Shown here: piece after piece, positions 50,222 through 58,829 of the stretch
Position numbering within the stretch: position 1 is the first letter of the stretch
Layout: each line of letters starts with the position of its first letter
Origin: Gammaproteobacteria bacterium
GTDB lineage: Bacteria > Pseudomonadota > Gammaproteobacteria > Ga0077536
NCBI GenBank assembly: GCA_024235015.1
Contig: JACKNG010000001.1
Location: forward strand, 496,001 to 560,000
DNA: 64,000 nucleotides
Direction of reading: 5' to 3'
Made by a program: the position numbers and the translations under genes
Notes under the pieces: model-generated
The model's database searches: none
What the model was told of the DNA's origin: nothing
What the model saw: only the letters and a program-made list of their open reading frames with translations

Positions 50222-51172
50222 GTGCCCGCCCTGCCCTTCGCCGATCGCCTCGGCCTGCCGCTGATCGCCGCGCCCATGTTGCGCGTGTCGGGCCTCGAGC
50301 TGGTCAGCGCCGCCTGCGCCGCGGGAGTCATCGGCGCCTTCCCCACCGCCAACTGCCGCGACCACACCGAACTCGGCGCCTGGCTCGACCAGCTCGACGC
50401 CGCGGCCGCGGCGGCGCGCGCGGCCGGCCGCGCGCACGCGCCCTACTGCCCGAATCTCATCATGCGTCGCGATGCCGCCACGCTCGACGCCGACGTCGCC
50501 GCCATCACCAGGCATGCCTGCGAGCTGGTCATCACCAGCGTCGGCTCGCCGCGTGCCGTGGTGCCGGCGCTGCACCGAGCCGGCTGCCAGGTCTACGCCG
50601 ACGTCGCGACGCTCCGCCACGTCGACAAGGCCCTCGCCGATGGCGTCGACGGCCTGGTCCTGCTCACCGCCGGCGCCGGCGGCCAGACCGGCTGGTTGAA
50701 TCCCTTCGCCTTCGTGCGCGCGGTGCGCGCGCGCTGGGACGGCCCCGTCGTGCTGGCCGGCGGGATCGGTGACGGCGTCGCCCTGCGCGCGGCGATCGCG
50801 CTCGGCTGTGACCTCGGTTACATGGGTACGGGCTTCATCGCCACCGCCGAGAGCCTGGCCAGCGACGCCTACAAGCGCATGCTGGTCGACAGCTCGATCG
50901 ACGACATCGTGCTGACTTCGGCCTTCACCGGCCTGCCGACCAGCTTCCTGGCGCCGTCGATCGCCGCCGCCGGCATCGACCTCGCCAGTCTGCCCGAACG
51001 TCCCGCCCCGGCCACGGCGCGTGCACGCTTCGGCCCGGCCGGCAGCAGCGGCACGCGGCGCTGGGCAGACGTGTGGAGCGCGGGCCACTCGGTGGCGGCG
51101 GTAAGCGACCTGGCGACGGTGGCCGATCGCGTCCGTCGCCTGCGCGCGGAGTACGAGCAGGCGACGGGCTGA
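50222..51172 (+). CDS. Nitronate monooxygenase family protein
   Basis: A 316-residue FMN-dependent TIM-barrel protein of the 2-nitropropane dioxygenase/nitronate monooxygenase family. LPLIAAPMLRVSG starts the barrel. VGSPRAVVPALHRAGCQVYADVATLRHVDKALADGVDGLVL holds the central strands, and TAGAGGQTGW the phosphate-binding loop. VLAGGIGDGVALRAAIALGCDLGYMGTGFIAT is the FMN motif. Related enzymes also act as enoyl reductases. GTG start. Confidence 0.85.
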   Translation: MPALPFADRLGLPLIAAPMLRVSGLELVSAACAAGVIGAFPTANCRDHTELGAWLDQLDAAAAAARAAGRAHAPYCPNLIMRRDAATLDADVAAITRHACELVITSVGSPRAVVPALHRAGCQVYADVATLRHVDKALADGVDGLVLLTAGAGGQTGWLNPFAFVRAVRARWDGPVVLAGGIGDGVALRAAIALGCDLGYMGTGFIATAESLASDAYKRMLVDSSIDDIVLTSAFTGLPTSFLAPSIAAAGIDLASLPERPAPATARARFGPAGSSGTRRWADVWSAGHSVAAVSDLATVADRVRRLRAEYEQATG

Positions 51173-51192
51173 ACGATGCCGGCGTGCCGGCT

Positions 51193-53133
51193 TCAGGCCG
51201 CCGGCACGAGCCTCAGCGCGGTGCGTCCTTCCAGCGCGATGTCGAGGTGCGCACGGCCCTGCGCGTCGGCCGCGAGATCACCCTCCGCGATGCCCTCGAC
51301 GCGGTAACGCCGGCCCGGCTGCAGGCGATCGAAACCGAGCGTCTGCGTGCCGCTCGCCCGTCCCGGGTAGAGCACGAGTTCGAGATCCTCGCCGTCGCTG
51401 ACGGCCCTGGCCACCAGCACCTCGGGATACGTGGCCTCGGCCAGGCGCGGCCCGCGCAGCGCCGTCGCGGCGGGCCCCTTGACGAAGGTGTTGCGGAAGC
51501 CGCCGGTACCGAGCAGCTTGGCTTCCACCGCCCAGGCATTGGCCATGCCGGACGCCGTCTTGTAGTAGATCACGCCGTCCTCCTCGACCCGCCCGCAGTC
51601 CTGGTCCATGGAACGGATGGCCGCATCGGCCAGTTCGTGGTCGCCGAACTCGCGCCCGCAGATGGCGACCGCGGCGTAGGCGAACAACATGCCGGGCTTG
51701 TAATGACCGACGTCGATGGTGTCGAGGAAGCTCATCGCCTCGCGCGGGATGGTGAGGCGCGGGCGACCCTCGGCATCCGGCGCGACGCAGAAGCCGAGCT
51801 CCCGGCGCCCGACTGCCCACAGGCGGCGCGCCAGCGCCGGCGAGAACACGTTGGCGAAGAAGGCGAAGCCGGCTTCGCCGTTGAAGATGCCGAGCGCGTG
51901 CCCGGTGAGGTAGGAACGCAGGCCGACGATGGAGCCCTTCTCGTCGACGAACTCGCGTTCGAGCTGCGCCATCCAGCGCGGCAGCACGCGCGCCGCGTCG
52001 TGCCGGCCGAACACCGCGTCGTGCGCCGCCACCGAACCCAACCCGTACATGTTGCACACCGGGTAGATCCAGTTCGGCTCGCACGGAAAGAGACAGAAAT
52101 CGGAACGCTCGAAATTGGCCAGCACCGAGCCCGCGATGGTGTGGGCGTCGTGGCGGTAGGCGGTGTGTTCGTTGAGACGGAAGGTCAGGCTGCCGGGCTC
52201 GCCGTAACGCCGGTCCCCGCTGGCCAGCATGTAGCCGTTGACCTGCAGACCGAGGTAGCCGGTCAGCATGACGTTGTCCTTGCGCGCCGGGTCGAAGTTG
52301 CTGAAGTTGAAATGCCCCCACATCGATTCCAGCACCCAGTAGCTCCACACCTTGGGATCGAGGTAGGTCTCGATGAGGTTGCGCTGGGCCTGGTCGAGGT
52401 AGCCGGAGAAACTCGGCGTGTAGTGGGTCTGGCTGATGGCCAGCGCGTAGCCGAGATGGTTGATCTGGTAGCGCAGGGCGGCCGGCTGGAACTGGTCGAT
52501 GATGGTGTAGCCGGCGTACTCGCCGACCGGCTGCAGGGCGCGCTCGAAAACGTAACGCAGCGCACCGAGCTGCTCCGGGCTGAGTTCCCGTGCGCCGCGG
52601 GCGAGCTCCGGGGTGACACGTTGCTCGACCTCGGCGCGCGACTCGGCGTAGAAGGCCTGCCGCGCCGCGTAACGTTCGCGGTCGGCGGCACGCTGGCGCG
52701 CGCTGCGCAGGTACAGGGCGCCGCCCACCGCGGCGGCCGCCGCCGGTGCCAACCACACCGCCGGCGCCCATACCGTGGGCCCGGCCCACGCCCCGGCCAC
52801 CGCTGCCGCGCCCAGCCACACGCCCAGCGGCGCGACGATGTTACCGGCCCAGAACCAGGCCACGCAGGCCAGCCAGAACAGGACCAGGGTGAACGGCAGC
52901 AGCAGGACCCACGCGCCGCCCCAGGCGAGGAAGCCGGCGCCGGGCAGCAACAGGCCGAACCCGGCGGCCTGCCAGCCGGGCGCCGCGCCGAACAGGGTCG
53001 GCGCCAGGGCGAGCATGGCGACGCCGGCGTAGACGAGCGCATTCCGGCGCCGGCGTGCCGCCGTCACCGGCCCTGCGCCAGCCGCCGGCGCCTGGGCAAA
53101 GCGCCCGAGGATTTCGTGTTCGACAGCAGACAT
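51193..53133 (-). CDS. Linalool dehydratase/isomerase-like protein with N-terminal membrane domain
   Basis: A 646-residue protein with four or five transmembrane helices in residues 30-145, then a soluble domain of about 450 residues. The soluble part matches the linalool dehydratase/isomerase fold of Castellaniella: GYTIIDQFQPAALRYQINHLGYAL, SYWVLESMWGHFNF and SDFCLFPCEPNWIYPVCNMYGLGS. The last carries the Cys pair region implicated in catalysis. The known enzyme is soluble in the periplasm and interconverts geraniol, linalool and myrcene; this version is membrane-anchored and longer. GGAGGAAAGC precedes the ATG. The true substrate may be another hydroxylated isoprenoid. Confidence 0.75.
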   Translation of the reverse strand: MSAVEHEILGRFAQAPAAGAGPVTAARRRRNALVYAGVAMLALAPTLFGAAPGWQAAGFGLLLPGAGFLAWGGAWVLLLPFTLVLFWLACVAWFWAGNIVAPLGVWLGAAAVAGAWAGPTVWAPAVWLAPAAAAAVGGALYLRSARQRAADRERYAARQAFYAESRAEVEQRVTPELARGARELSPEQLGALRYVFERALQPVGEYAGYTIIDQFQPAALRYQINHLGYALAISQTHYTPSFSGYLDQAQRNLIETYLDPKVWSYWVLESMWGHFNFSNFDPARKDNVMLTGYLGLQVNGYMLASGDRRYGEPGSLTFRLNEHTAYRHDAHTIAGSVLANFERSDFCLFPCEPNWIYPVCNMYGLGSVAAHDAVFGRHDAARVLPRWMAQLEREFVDEKGSIVGLRSYLTGHALGIFNGEAGFAFFANVFSPALARRLWAVGRRELGFCVAPDAEGRPRLTIPREAMSFLDTIDVGHYKPGMLFAYAAVAICGREFGDHELADAAIRSMDQDCGRVEEDGVIYYKTASGMANAWAVEAKLLGTGGFRNTFVKGPAATALRGPRLAEATYPEVLVARAVSDGEDLELVLYPGRASGTQTLGFDRLQPGRRYRVEGIAEGDLAADAQGRAHLDIALEGRTALRLVPAA

Positions 53134-53313
53134 CGTGCTTTCCTCCCCGTGCCCGGCGCCGCCGGCGCACGTTACCGTCGCGACCTGCGCGACGCCGTAG
53201 CGCCGCCTCCCCGGCTGCCGATGCTAGCCCTGCCCTGCACCACCGGCAACGGCGCCGACGCTGCCGGCGGGCCTGCCTTTCCCTATACTGCCGGCTCACC
53301 GAGGAGCCCGTTC

Positions 53314-53550
53314 GTGCCGAAGAAACCCCGCCCGCCGCGCCGCCCGCGCGCCGCCCAGGTCGTCCGTCTCGCGCCCGAGGCCGCCCGGGGCGCGCCGCCG
53401 CCGGCGACCGAGGCCAGCGATCGCTGCTCGTTCTGCGGCCGCGGACCCGAGGACTACCGCGCGGCCGTGCGTGGGCCCGCTGGCATCATCTGCGATGCCT
53501 GCCTCGCGCGCGCCTCGGCCATCACCGACCCCGGCCCGGCGGGGCACTGA
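53314..53550 (+). CDS. Stand-alone ClpX-type C4 zinc-finger protein
   Basis: A 78-residue protein with a basic Pro/Arg-rich N-terminus and one zinc site, CSFCGRGPEDYRAAVRGP and IICDACLARA. This is the ClpX N-terminal zinc-binding (zf-C4) motif without the AAA+ part. In ClpX the domain dimerises and binds substrates and adaptors such as SspB. GAGGAG (53301-53306) fixes the GTG start. It could be a ClpX competitor or adaptor (inference). Divergent from the LinD-like gene. Confidence 0.7.
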   Translation: MPKKPRPPRRPRAAQVVRLAPEAARGAPPPATEASDRCSFCGRGPEDYRAAVRGPAGIICDACLARASAITDPGPAGH

Positions 53551-53843
53551 GCCGGTTCAACGCACGGCACCGCCCGCCGGCCACGGCGAACGGCAAACGC
53601 CTGGCGGGCGCACGGCGCAACGCACCCGGCCCGCGCCCCGCCGCGGGCTGCCTGCCGCGTTCACCCATTCGGGGTGCACGGGCGCGCGGCGCGAGGGCCA
53701 ATGCGCGTTTCGTCTCAACTGTCCGTAGCCACCGCCGCTAACCCCTGCGTCCACGGCTACCGCCGGCCGCGACGGCGGCGCTGCATGGACGCCCATCAAC
53801 CGGATCAACGGCTGGCATTGCCGGCAGCAGGCACGAGTGCGTC

Positions 53844-55862
53844 GTGAGCGACACCACCCCCATCGTGGATCACCGCGCAGTGGCACCGCCCGCCGTGGCA
53901 CGCCGTTGCGGCGGCGACGTCGACGCGAGCATGCGCGCGTCCCTGGTCCGGCTGTGCTACGTGGCGACGCCCCTGGCCCAGCTCGTCACCGTGATCAACG
54001 GTGCCCTGCTCTTCTATTTCCTGCACGACGCCGTACCGTCGCCGGCGATGTCCTGGTGGCTGGCCATCCTCGGCGTGGTCGCTGCGCTTCGCCTGGGCAG
54101 CTACAGCGCGTTCGAGAACTGTCCGGACCTGTTCCGCGCCGTCGCTCGCTTCGAGCGTCTCGGCATCGCGGGCGCCGCACTCAGCGGTGCGCTGTGGGGG
54201 CTGGCCGCGATCCTGCTCTTCGTCGACGACAGCGTCGCCCACCAGGCCATCCTGTCCTTCGTCGTCGCCGGCATGGTTGCCGGGGGTGTCACCACCTTGT
54301 CGTCGCTGCGCGCGGCCGCCGGCATCTTCATCGTCCTCGCCACCCTGCCGCTGGCCTGGCGCTTCGCCGTCGCCGACCACGTCTTCGCCCACGGCATGGC
54401 GCTGCTGGTCGTCCTGTTCGCGGCCATGATGATCGTCGCCAGCCGGCGTTTCGCCGCCAACTATCGCGACAGCCTCGCCGCCGGCCTGCGCCGCGAGGCG
54501 GCAGAGCGCGAACTCGCCCAGATCGCCTATTTCGATCCCCTGACCGACCTGCCCAACCGTCGCCTGTTCAGCGAATACCTCGAGCGCGCGGTGAGTGCGG
54601 CACGGCGGCAGAAGGGCTACGTCGCGGTCTGTCACGTCGACCTCGACAACTTCAAGCATCTCAACGAGCGCCACGGCCACGATGTCGGCGATCGGCTGTT
54701 GATCCTCGCCGCCAACACCTTCAAGCAATCGATTCGCGCCGGCGACGTCGTCGCCCGCTGGGGCGGTGACGAGTTCGCCCTGCTGCTGACCGGCTTCCAC
54801 GCGCCGAATGCCTGCACCGTCGCCCTGCGGCGGTTGACCGAGGCCCTCGCGCAGCCGTTCGAACTCGATGGAGAAACCTATACCCTGAGTGCCAGCATCG
54901 GCGTCAGCATCGCGCCCGGCGAGAGCGACGATCCCGAAACCCTGCTGCGCCAGGCTGGCCAGGCCATGTACCAGGCCAAGCAGGCCGGGCGTAACCGCTT
55001 CCACGTCTTCGAATCCGGCCAGGACGACGAGGATCAGCGCCGCCGCGAGGCGCGTGATTCGCTCGAACGCGCGCTGGCCAACGAAGAACTCGTGCTGTTC
55101 GTCCAGCCCAAGGTCGAGATGGATTGCGGCCGCGTCTACGGCGCCGAGGCGCTGTTACGCTGGCAACACCCGGAACGCGGCCTGCTCGCGCCCGGCGCCT
55201 TCCTCGACGCCTGGGAAGCGGACCCGGCCATGGCCCAGCTCGACCGCTGGGTGGTGGAGAACGCCGTCGACCGCATCGAGGGCTGGCGCGCGCGTGGTCA
55301 CGACCTCGTGCTGAGCGTCAACGTCTCGGCCTGGTTGCTGCACGAGGAGGGCTTCGTCGATTACGTTGATCGCCTGCTCGATACCCATCCCAGCGTGCGC
55401 GGCTACCTCGAACTCGAAGTCACCGAGACCCGTGCCCTCGACGACATCGGCCGTGTCTCGGACGTCATGCACGCCTGCCTGTCGCGCCAGGTCGAGTTCG
55501 CGCTGGACGACTTCGGCACCGGCTTCTCGTCCCTGGTTCACCTCCAGCGCCTGCCCGCGCACGCGCTCAAGATCGATGCCAGCTTCGTGCGCGGCATGCT
55601 CGACAACGAGCACGATCGCAACCTGGTGCGCGGCATCGTCGGCCTCGGCGAAGCGATCGGCAAACAAGTCGTCGCCGAGGGTGTCGAGACCGAGGCCCAC
55701 GGGCTGGCACTGCTGCGCATGGGCTGCCGCCACGCCCAGGGCTACGGCATCGCGCGGCCGATGCCGGCGAGCGATCTCGCCGAGTGGATCGCGCACTACC
55801 GCGCGCCGCCGTCCTGGCGCCAGGCCAGCCCGCTGCCGACCGTCCAGGTCGTCCACGCCTGA
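53844..55862 (+). CDS. Diguanylate cyclase/phosphodiesterase with membrane sensor (GGDEF-EAL)
   Basis: A 672-residue cyclic-di-GMP enzyme. An N-terminal sensor with about six transmembrane helices (40-205) precedes the GGDEF domain (about 225-385) and EAL domain (about 405-660). GGDEF is intact at 307-311, and the inhibitory RxxD (RAGD, 298-301) lies at the standard five-residue spacing. EAL is intact at 435-437 with DDFGTGFSSL and KIDASFVRGM, so both activities are possible. GTG start; no strong ribosome-binding site seen. The 293 bp upstream show no gene. The ligand of the sensor is unknown. Confidence 0.9.
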   Translation: MSDTTPIVDHRAVAPPAVARRCGGDVDASMRASLVRLCYVATPLAQLVTVINGALLFYFLHDAVPSPAMSWWLAILGVVAALRLGSYSAFENCPDLFRAVARFERLGIAGAALSGALWGLAAILLFVDDSVAHQAILSFVVAGMVAGGVTTLSSLRAAAGIFIVLATLPLAWRFAVADHVFAHGMALLVVLFAAMMIVASRRFAANYRDSLAAGLRREAAERELAQIAYFDPLTDLPNRRLFSEYLERAVSAARRQKGYVAVCHVDLDNFKHLNERHGHDVGDRLLILAANTFKQSIRAGDVVARWGGDEFALLLTGFHAPNACTVALRRLTEALAQPFELDGETYTLSASIGVSIAPGESDDPETLLRQAGQAMYQAKQAGRNRFHVFESGQDDEDQRRREARDSLERALANEELVLFVQPKVEMDCGRVYGAEALLRWQHPERGLLAPGAFLDAWEADPAMAQLDRWVVENAVDRIEGWRARGHDLVLSVNVSAWLLHEEGFVDYVDRLLDTHPSVRGYLELEVTETRALDDIGRVSDVMHACLSRQVEFALDDFGTGFSSLVHLQRLPAHALKIDASFVRGMLDNEHDRNLVRGIVGLGEAIGKQVVAEGVETEAHGLALLRMGCRHAQGYGIARPMPASDLAEWIAHYRAPPSWRQASPLPTVQVVHA

Positions 55863-56033
55863 AGCCACCGCCGCCCGCTACCCGGACACTCGCTGCACGC
55901 TGACATCGCCGCCCGCCCGGCCCCACGGCTCACCGTGCGCCTGGCGCGAGATTCGCCTCGCCGCGGTACTCGGCCCCCTGCTAGACTGCGCGCCGTCGCG
56001 CGCCGGCCGCCGCCGGCGCCCCCCTGCGGATCA

Positions 56034-56987
56034 ATGAACATGACCGTCGATGCCGTCGTCGTCCGTGCCTTGCGCGAAAACGAACTCGGCGCTGCCCAGG
56101 GCATCATGCGCCTGGCCTTCGGCAGTTTCGTCGGCCTCGCCGAACCGACCGAATTCAACGTCGGCGTCGAACATGTGGCCCACCGCTGGCACAACGATCC
56201 CGCCGCCGCCTTTGCGGCCGAGCTCGACGGCCGCCTGGTCGGCTCCAACTTCGCCACGCGCTGGGGCAGCTTCGGTTTTTTCGGCCCACTCTCGATCGCG
56301 CCGCAGTTCTGGTCGCGCGGTTATGCGCATGCCTTGATGGCGCCGGTGATGGACTGCTTCGCGCGCTGGGACACCGCGCTGTGCGGTCTGTTCACCTTCC
56401 CCCACAGCGCCCGCCACATCGCGCTCTACCAACGTTACGGTTTCCGCCCGCGGGCACTCACCCTGGTCCTCGAACGCGACCTCGCCGCGGGCGGCGCGGC
56501 GTCGCCCTGGCGGGCGCTGTCGACTCTGGACGCGACGACCCAGGCAGGCGCACGCGCCGATATCGCGGCGCTGTGCGACGCCCTCCATGCCGGGCTCGAT
56601 CCGCGTGCCGAACTCGCCACCATCGCGGCCTGCGGGCTCGGCGACACGCTGCTCGTCGGCGCCGACCGCGTCGAGGCCTTCGCTGCCTGTCATCTCGGCA
56701 CTGGCACCGAAGCCGGCCCCGCGACCTGTTACGTGAAGTTCGCCGCGGCCCGTCCAGGGGCGGCCGCGCGGCGACACTTCGGCAGCCTGCTCGCGGCCTG
56801 CGCCGACTTCGCCCGGTCGCGCGGCGCCACGCGCCTGGTGCTCGGCATCAACGCGGCCCGTACCCGCGCCTACGAGGACGCGCTCGCCGCCGGCTTCCGC
56901 GTCGCCTTGACCGGCATCGCCATGCACCGGCCCAATATCGCCGGTTTCAGCCGCCCGGACGCCTTCGTCATCGACGACTGGCGCTGA
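56034..56987 (+). CDS. Protein with two GNAT-like domains
   Basis: A 317-residue protein with two acetyltransferase-like halves. The first (about 8-165) has LSIAPQFWSRGYAHALMAPVMDC, where the acetyl-CoA loop is Q-x-W-S-R-G, and HIALYQRYGFRPR. The second (about 180-310) has AAARRHFGSLLAACADFARSRGATRLVLGIN and YEDALAAGFRVAL. Double-GNAT proteins often have one active half. ATG 56034 is taken; a second ATG two codons on (56040) is equally possible. Substrate unknown. Confidence 0.78.
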   Translation: MNMTVDAVVVRALRENELGAAQGIMRLAFGSFVGLAEPTEFNVGVEHVAHRWHNDPAAAFAAELDGRLVGSNFATRWGSFGFFGPLSIAPQFWSRGYAHALMAPVMDCFARWDTALCGLFTFPHSARHIALYQRYGFRPRALTLVLERDLAAGGAASPWRALSTLDATTQAGARADIAALCDALHAGLDPRAELATIAACGLGDTLLVGADRVEAFAACHLGTGTEAGPATCYVKFAAARPGAAARRHFGSLLAACADFARSRGATRLVLGINAARTRAYEDALAAGFRVALTGIAMHRPNIAGFSRPDAFVIDDWR

Positions 56988-56996
56988 GCGGCCGGC

Positions 56997-57407
56997 TCAG
57001 GCGCGCCCGGCGCCAAGCAGCCAGAACACCAGCCACCCCACCCCTGCGCACCACAGGACGACGATCACCGCGGCCGCCGCGCGGCTCGGCGCCAGCCGCG
57101 CGGTGGCGGCCTGCGCTTCGCACTCGACCCACACCGCGCGCGGCACCAGGCGCATGGCAAGCCACAGGCCGAGCGGCAGCAGGACGAGATCGTCGAGCCA
57201 GCCGATGACCGGAATGAAATCGGGGATGAGGTCGATGGGCGACAGGGCGTAGGCCACCACCGCAATCACCAGCAGGCGCGCCAGCCACGGCGTGGCCGGG
57301 TGGCGCGCGGCGAGTGCGAGCACCGTGAGCTGGCGTTTCAGCCTGCCGGCAGCGGCGCGCCAGCGCGCGAACAGACCGGCCCGCGTATTGCGCGCGGCGC
57401 CGGTCAT
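56997..57407 (-). CDS. DUF1232 (YkvA-like) membrane protein
   Basis: A 136-residue membrane protein. RHPATPWLARLLVIAVVAYALSPIDLIPDFIPVIGWLDDL is the DUF1232 signature with its 'SPIDLIPDFIP' core. A second transmembrane helix ends the protein (VIVVLWCAGVGWLVFWLL). The function of the family is unknown. It lies 20 bp downstream of the pntB stop on the same strand and could be cotranscribed. Confidence 0.85.
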   Translation of the reverse strand: MTGAARNTRAGLFARWRAAAGRLKRQLTVLALAARHPATPWLARLLVIAVVAYALSPIDLIPDFIPVIGWLDDLVLLPLGLWLAMRLVPRAVWVECEAQAATARLAPSRAAAAVIVVLWCAGVGWLVFWLLGAGRA

Positions 57408-57427
57408 ACGGGACCTGCGACCTGCGC

Positions 57428-58819
57428 TCAGGCGTGCAGCGCGGCGAGCACGGCGTCGAGACTCTGCTTGGCATCACCGAACAACATGCGCGTGTTCTCG
57501 CGGAAGAACAGCGGGTTGTCGACGCCGGCGTAGCCGCTGGCCATGGAGCGCTTGAGCACCACCGTGGTATTCGCCTTCCACACCTCCAGCACCGGCATGC
57601 CGGCGATGGGGCTGCCCGGCTCGTCCTGCGCGGCCGGGTTGACGATATCGTTGGCGCCGATCACCAGCACGACGTCGGTCGCGGGGAAATCGTCGTTGAT
57701 CTCCTCCATCTCGAGCACGATGTCGTAGGGCACGCGGGCCTCGGCCAGCAGCACGTTCATGTGGCCCGGCATGCGCCCGGCCACCGGGTGGATGGCGAAG
57801 CGTACTTCCTTGCCCTTCTCGCGCAGGCTCTTGGTGATCTCGTAGACGGTGTTCTGGGCCTGCGCCACGGCCATGCCGTAGCCCGGCACGATGACCACGT
57901 GCTTGGCCTCGCGCAGCAGCTCGGCGGTCTCCTCGGCGCTGACCGAGGTCACTTCGCCCTCGTAGCTGGTCGCCGCACCGCCGCCCGAGGTGCCGAAGCC
58001 GCCGGCAATGACGGCGAGGAAGTGGCGATTCATGGCGCGGCACATGATGTAGGACAGGATCGCACCGGACGAGCCGACCAGCGCGCCGGTGACGATGAGG
58101 AGATCGTTCGACAACATGAAGCCGGTCGCCGCCGCCGCCCAGCCCGAGTAGCTGTTCAGCATCGACACCACCACCGGCATGTCGGCGCCGCCGATGGCCA
58201 TCACCATGTGCACGCCGAAAGCGAACGCGAGCAGGGTCATCAATACCAGCAGGAAGACCGCCGTGCCGGTCGACTGCGCGCCGACGAAGCCCGAGCCGAT
58301 CCAGATGCAGGCGACGCCGATGCCGAGGTTGAGCCAGTGGCGCCCTGGCAGCAGCACGGGCTTGCCGTCGATCTTGCCGCGCAGCTTGCCGAAGGCGATG
58401 ACCGAACCGGTGAAGGTGACCGCGCCGATGAGGATGCCGAGGTAGATCTCGACCTCGTGGATGGTGCGCTCGGCGCCGTGGAAACCCTCCAGGCCGACCA
58501 GGTAGGTGGCGAAGCCGATCAGCACCGCGGCGAGGCCGACGAAGCTGTGCAGGATGGCGACCAGTTCGGGCATCTCGGTCATCTGCACGCGGCGCGCAGC
58601 CTGCACGCCGACGGTGCCGCCAATCAGCATGACGACGATGAGCACCGCGTAGTCGGTGACCTGGTTGCTGAACACCGTGGCGAGGATCGCGATGACCATG
58701 CCGGCGATGCCGTAGGCATTGCCGCGGCGCGCGGTCTCGGGGTGGCTGAGGCCGCCGAGACTGAGGATGAACAGGACGGCGGCGATGATGTAGCTGGCGG
58801 TGACGATACCGGATGCCAT
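57428..58819 (-). CDS. pntB: NAD(P) transhydrogenase beta subunit
   Basis: A 463-residue subunit of the proton-pumping transhydrogenase. Its N-terminal half holds eight or nine transmembrane helices (dII). The C-terminal NADP-binding domain (dIII) has VIVPGYGMAVAQAQ, the G-Y-G-M-A fingerprint, HPVAGRMPGHMNVLLAEA and VLVIGANDIVNPAA. It works with PntA to make NADPH from NADH at the expense of the proton gradient. ATG at 58819, 10 bp after the pntA stop. Confidence 0.95.
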   Translation of the reverse strand: MASGIVTASYIIAAVLFILSLGGLSHPETARRGNAYGIAGMVIAILATVFSNQVTDYAVLIVVMLIGGTVGVQAARRVQMTEMPELVAILHSFVGLAAVLIGFATYLVGLEGFHGAERTIHEVEIYLGILIGAVTFTGSVIAFGKLRGKIDGKPVLLPGRHWLNLGIGVACIWIGSGFVGAQSTGTAVFLLVLMTLLAFAFGVHMVMAIGGADMPVVVSMLNSYSGWAAAATGFMLSNDLLIVTGALVGSSGAILSYIMCRAMNRHFLAVIAGGFGTSGGGAATSYEGEVTSVSAEETAELLREAKHVVIVPGYGMAVAQAQNTVYEITKSLREKGKEVRFAIHPVAGRMPGHMNVLLAEARVPYDIVLEMEEINDDFPATDVVLVIGANDIVNPAAQDEPGSPIAGMPVLEVWKANTTVVLKRSMASGYAGVDNPLFFRENTRMLFGDAKQSLDAVLAALHA

Positions 58820-58829
58820 GGCGGGGCCC

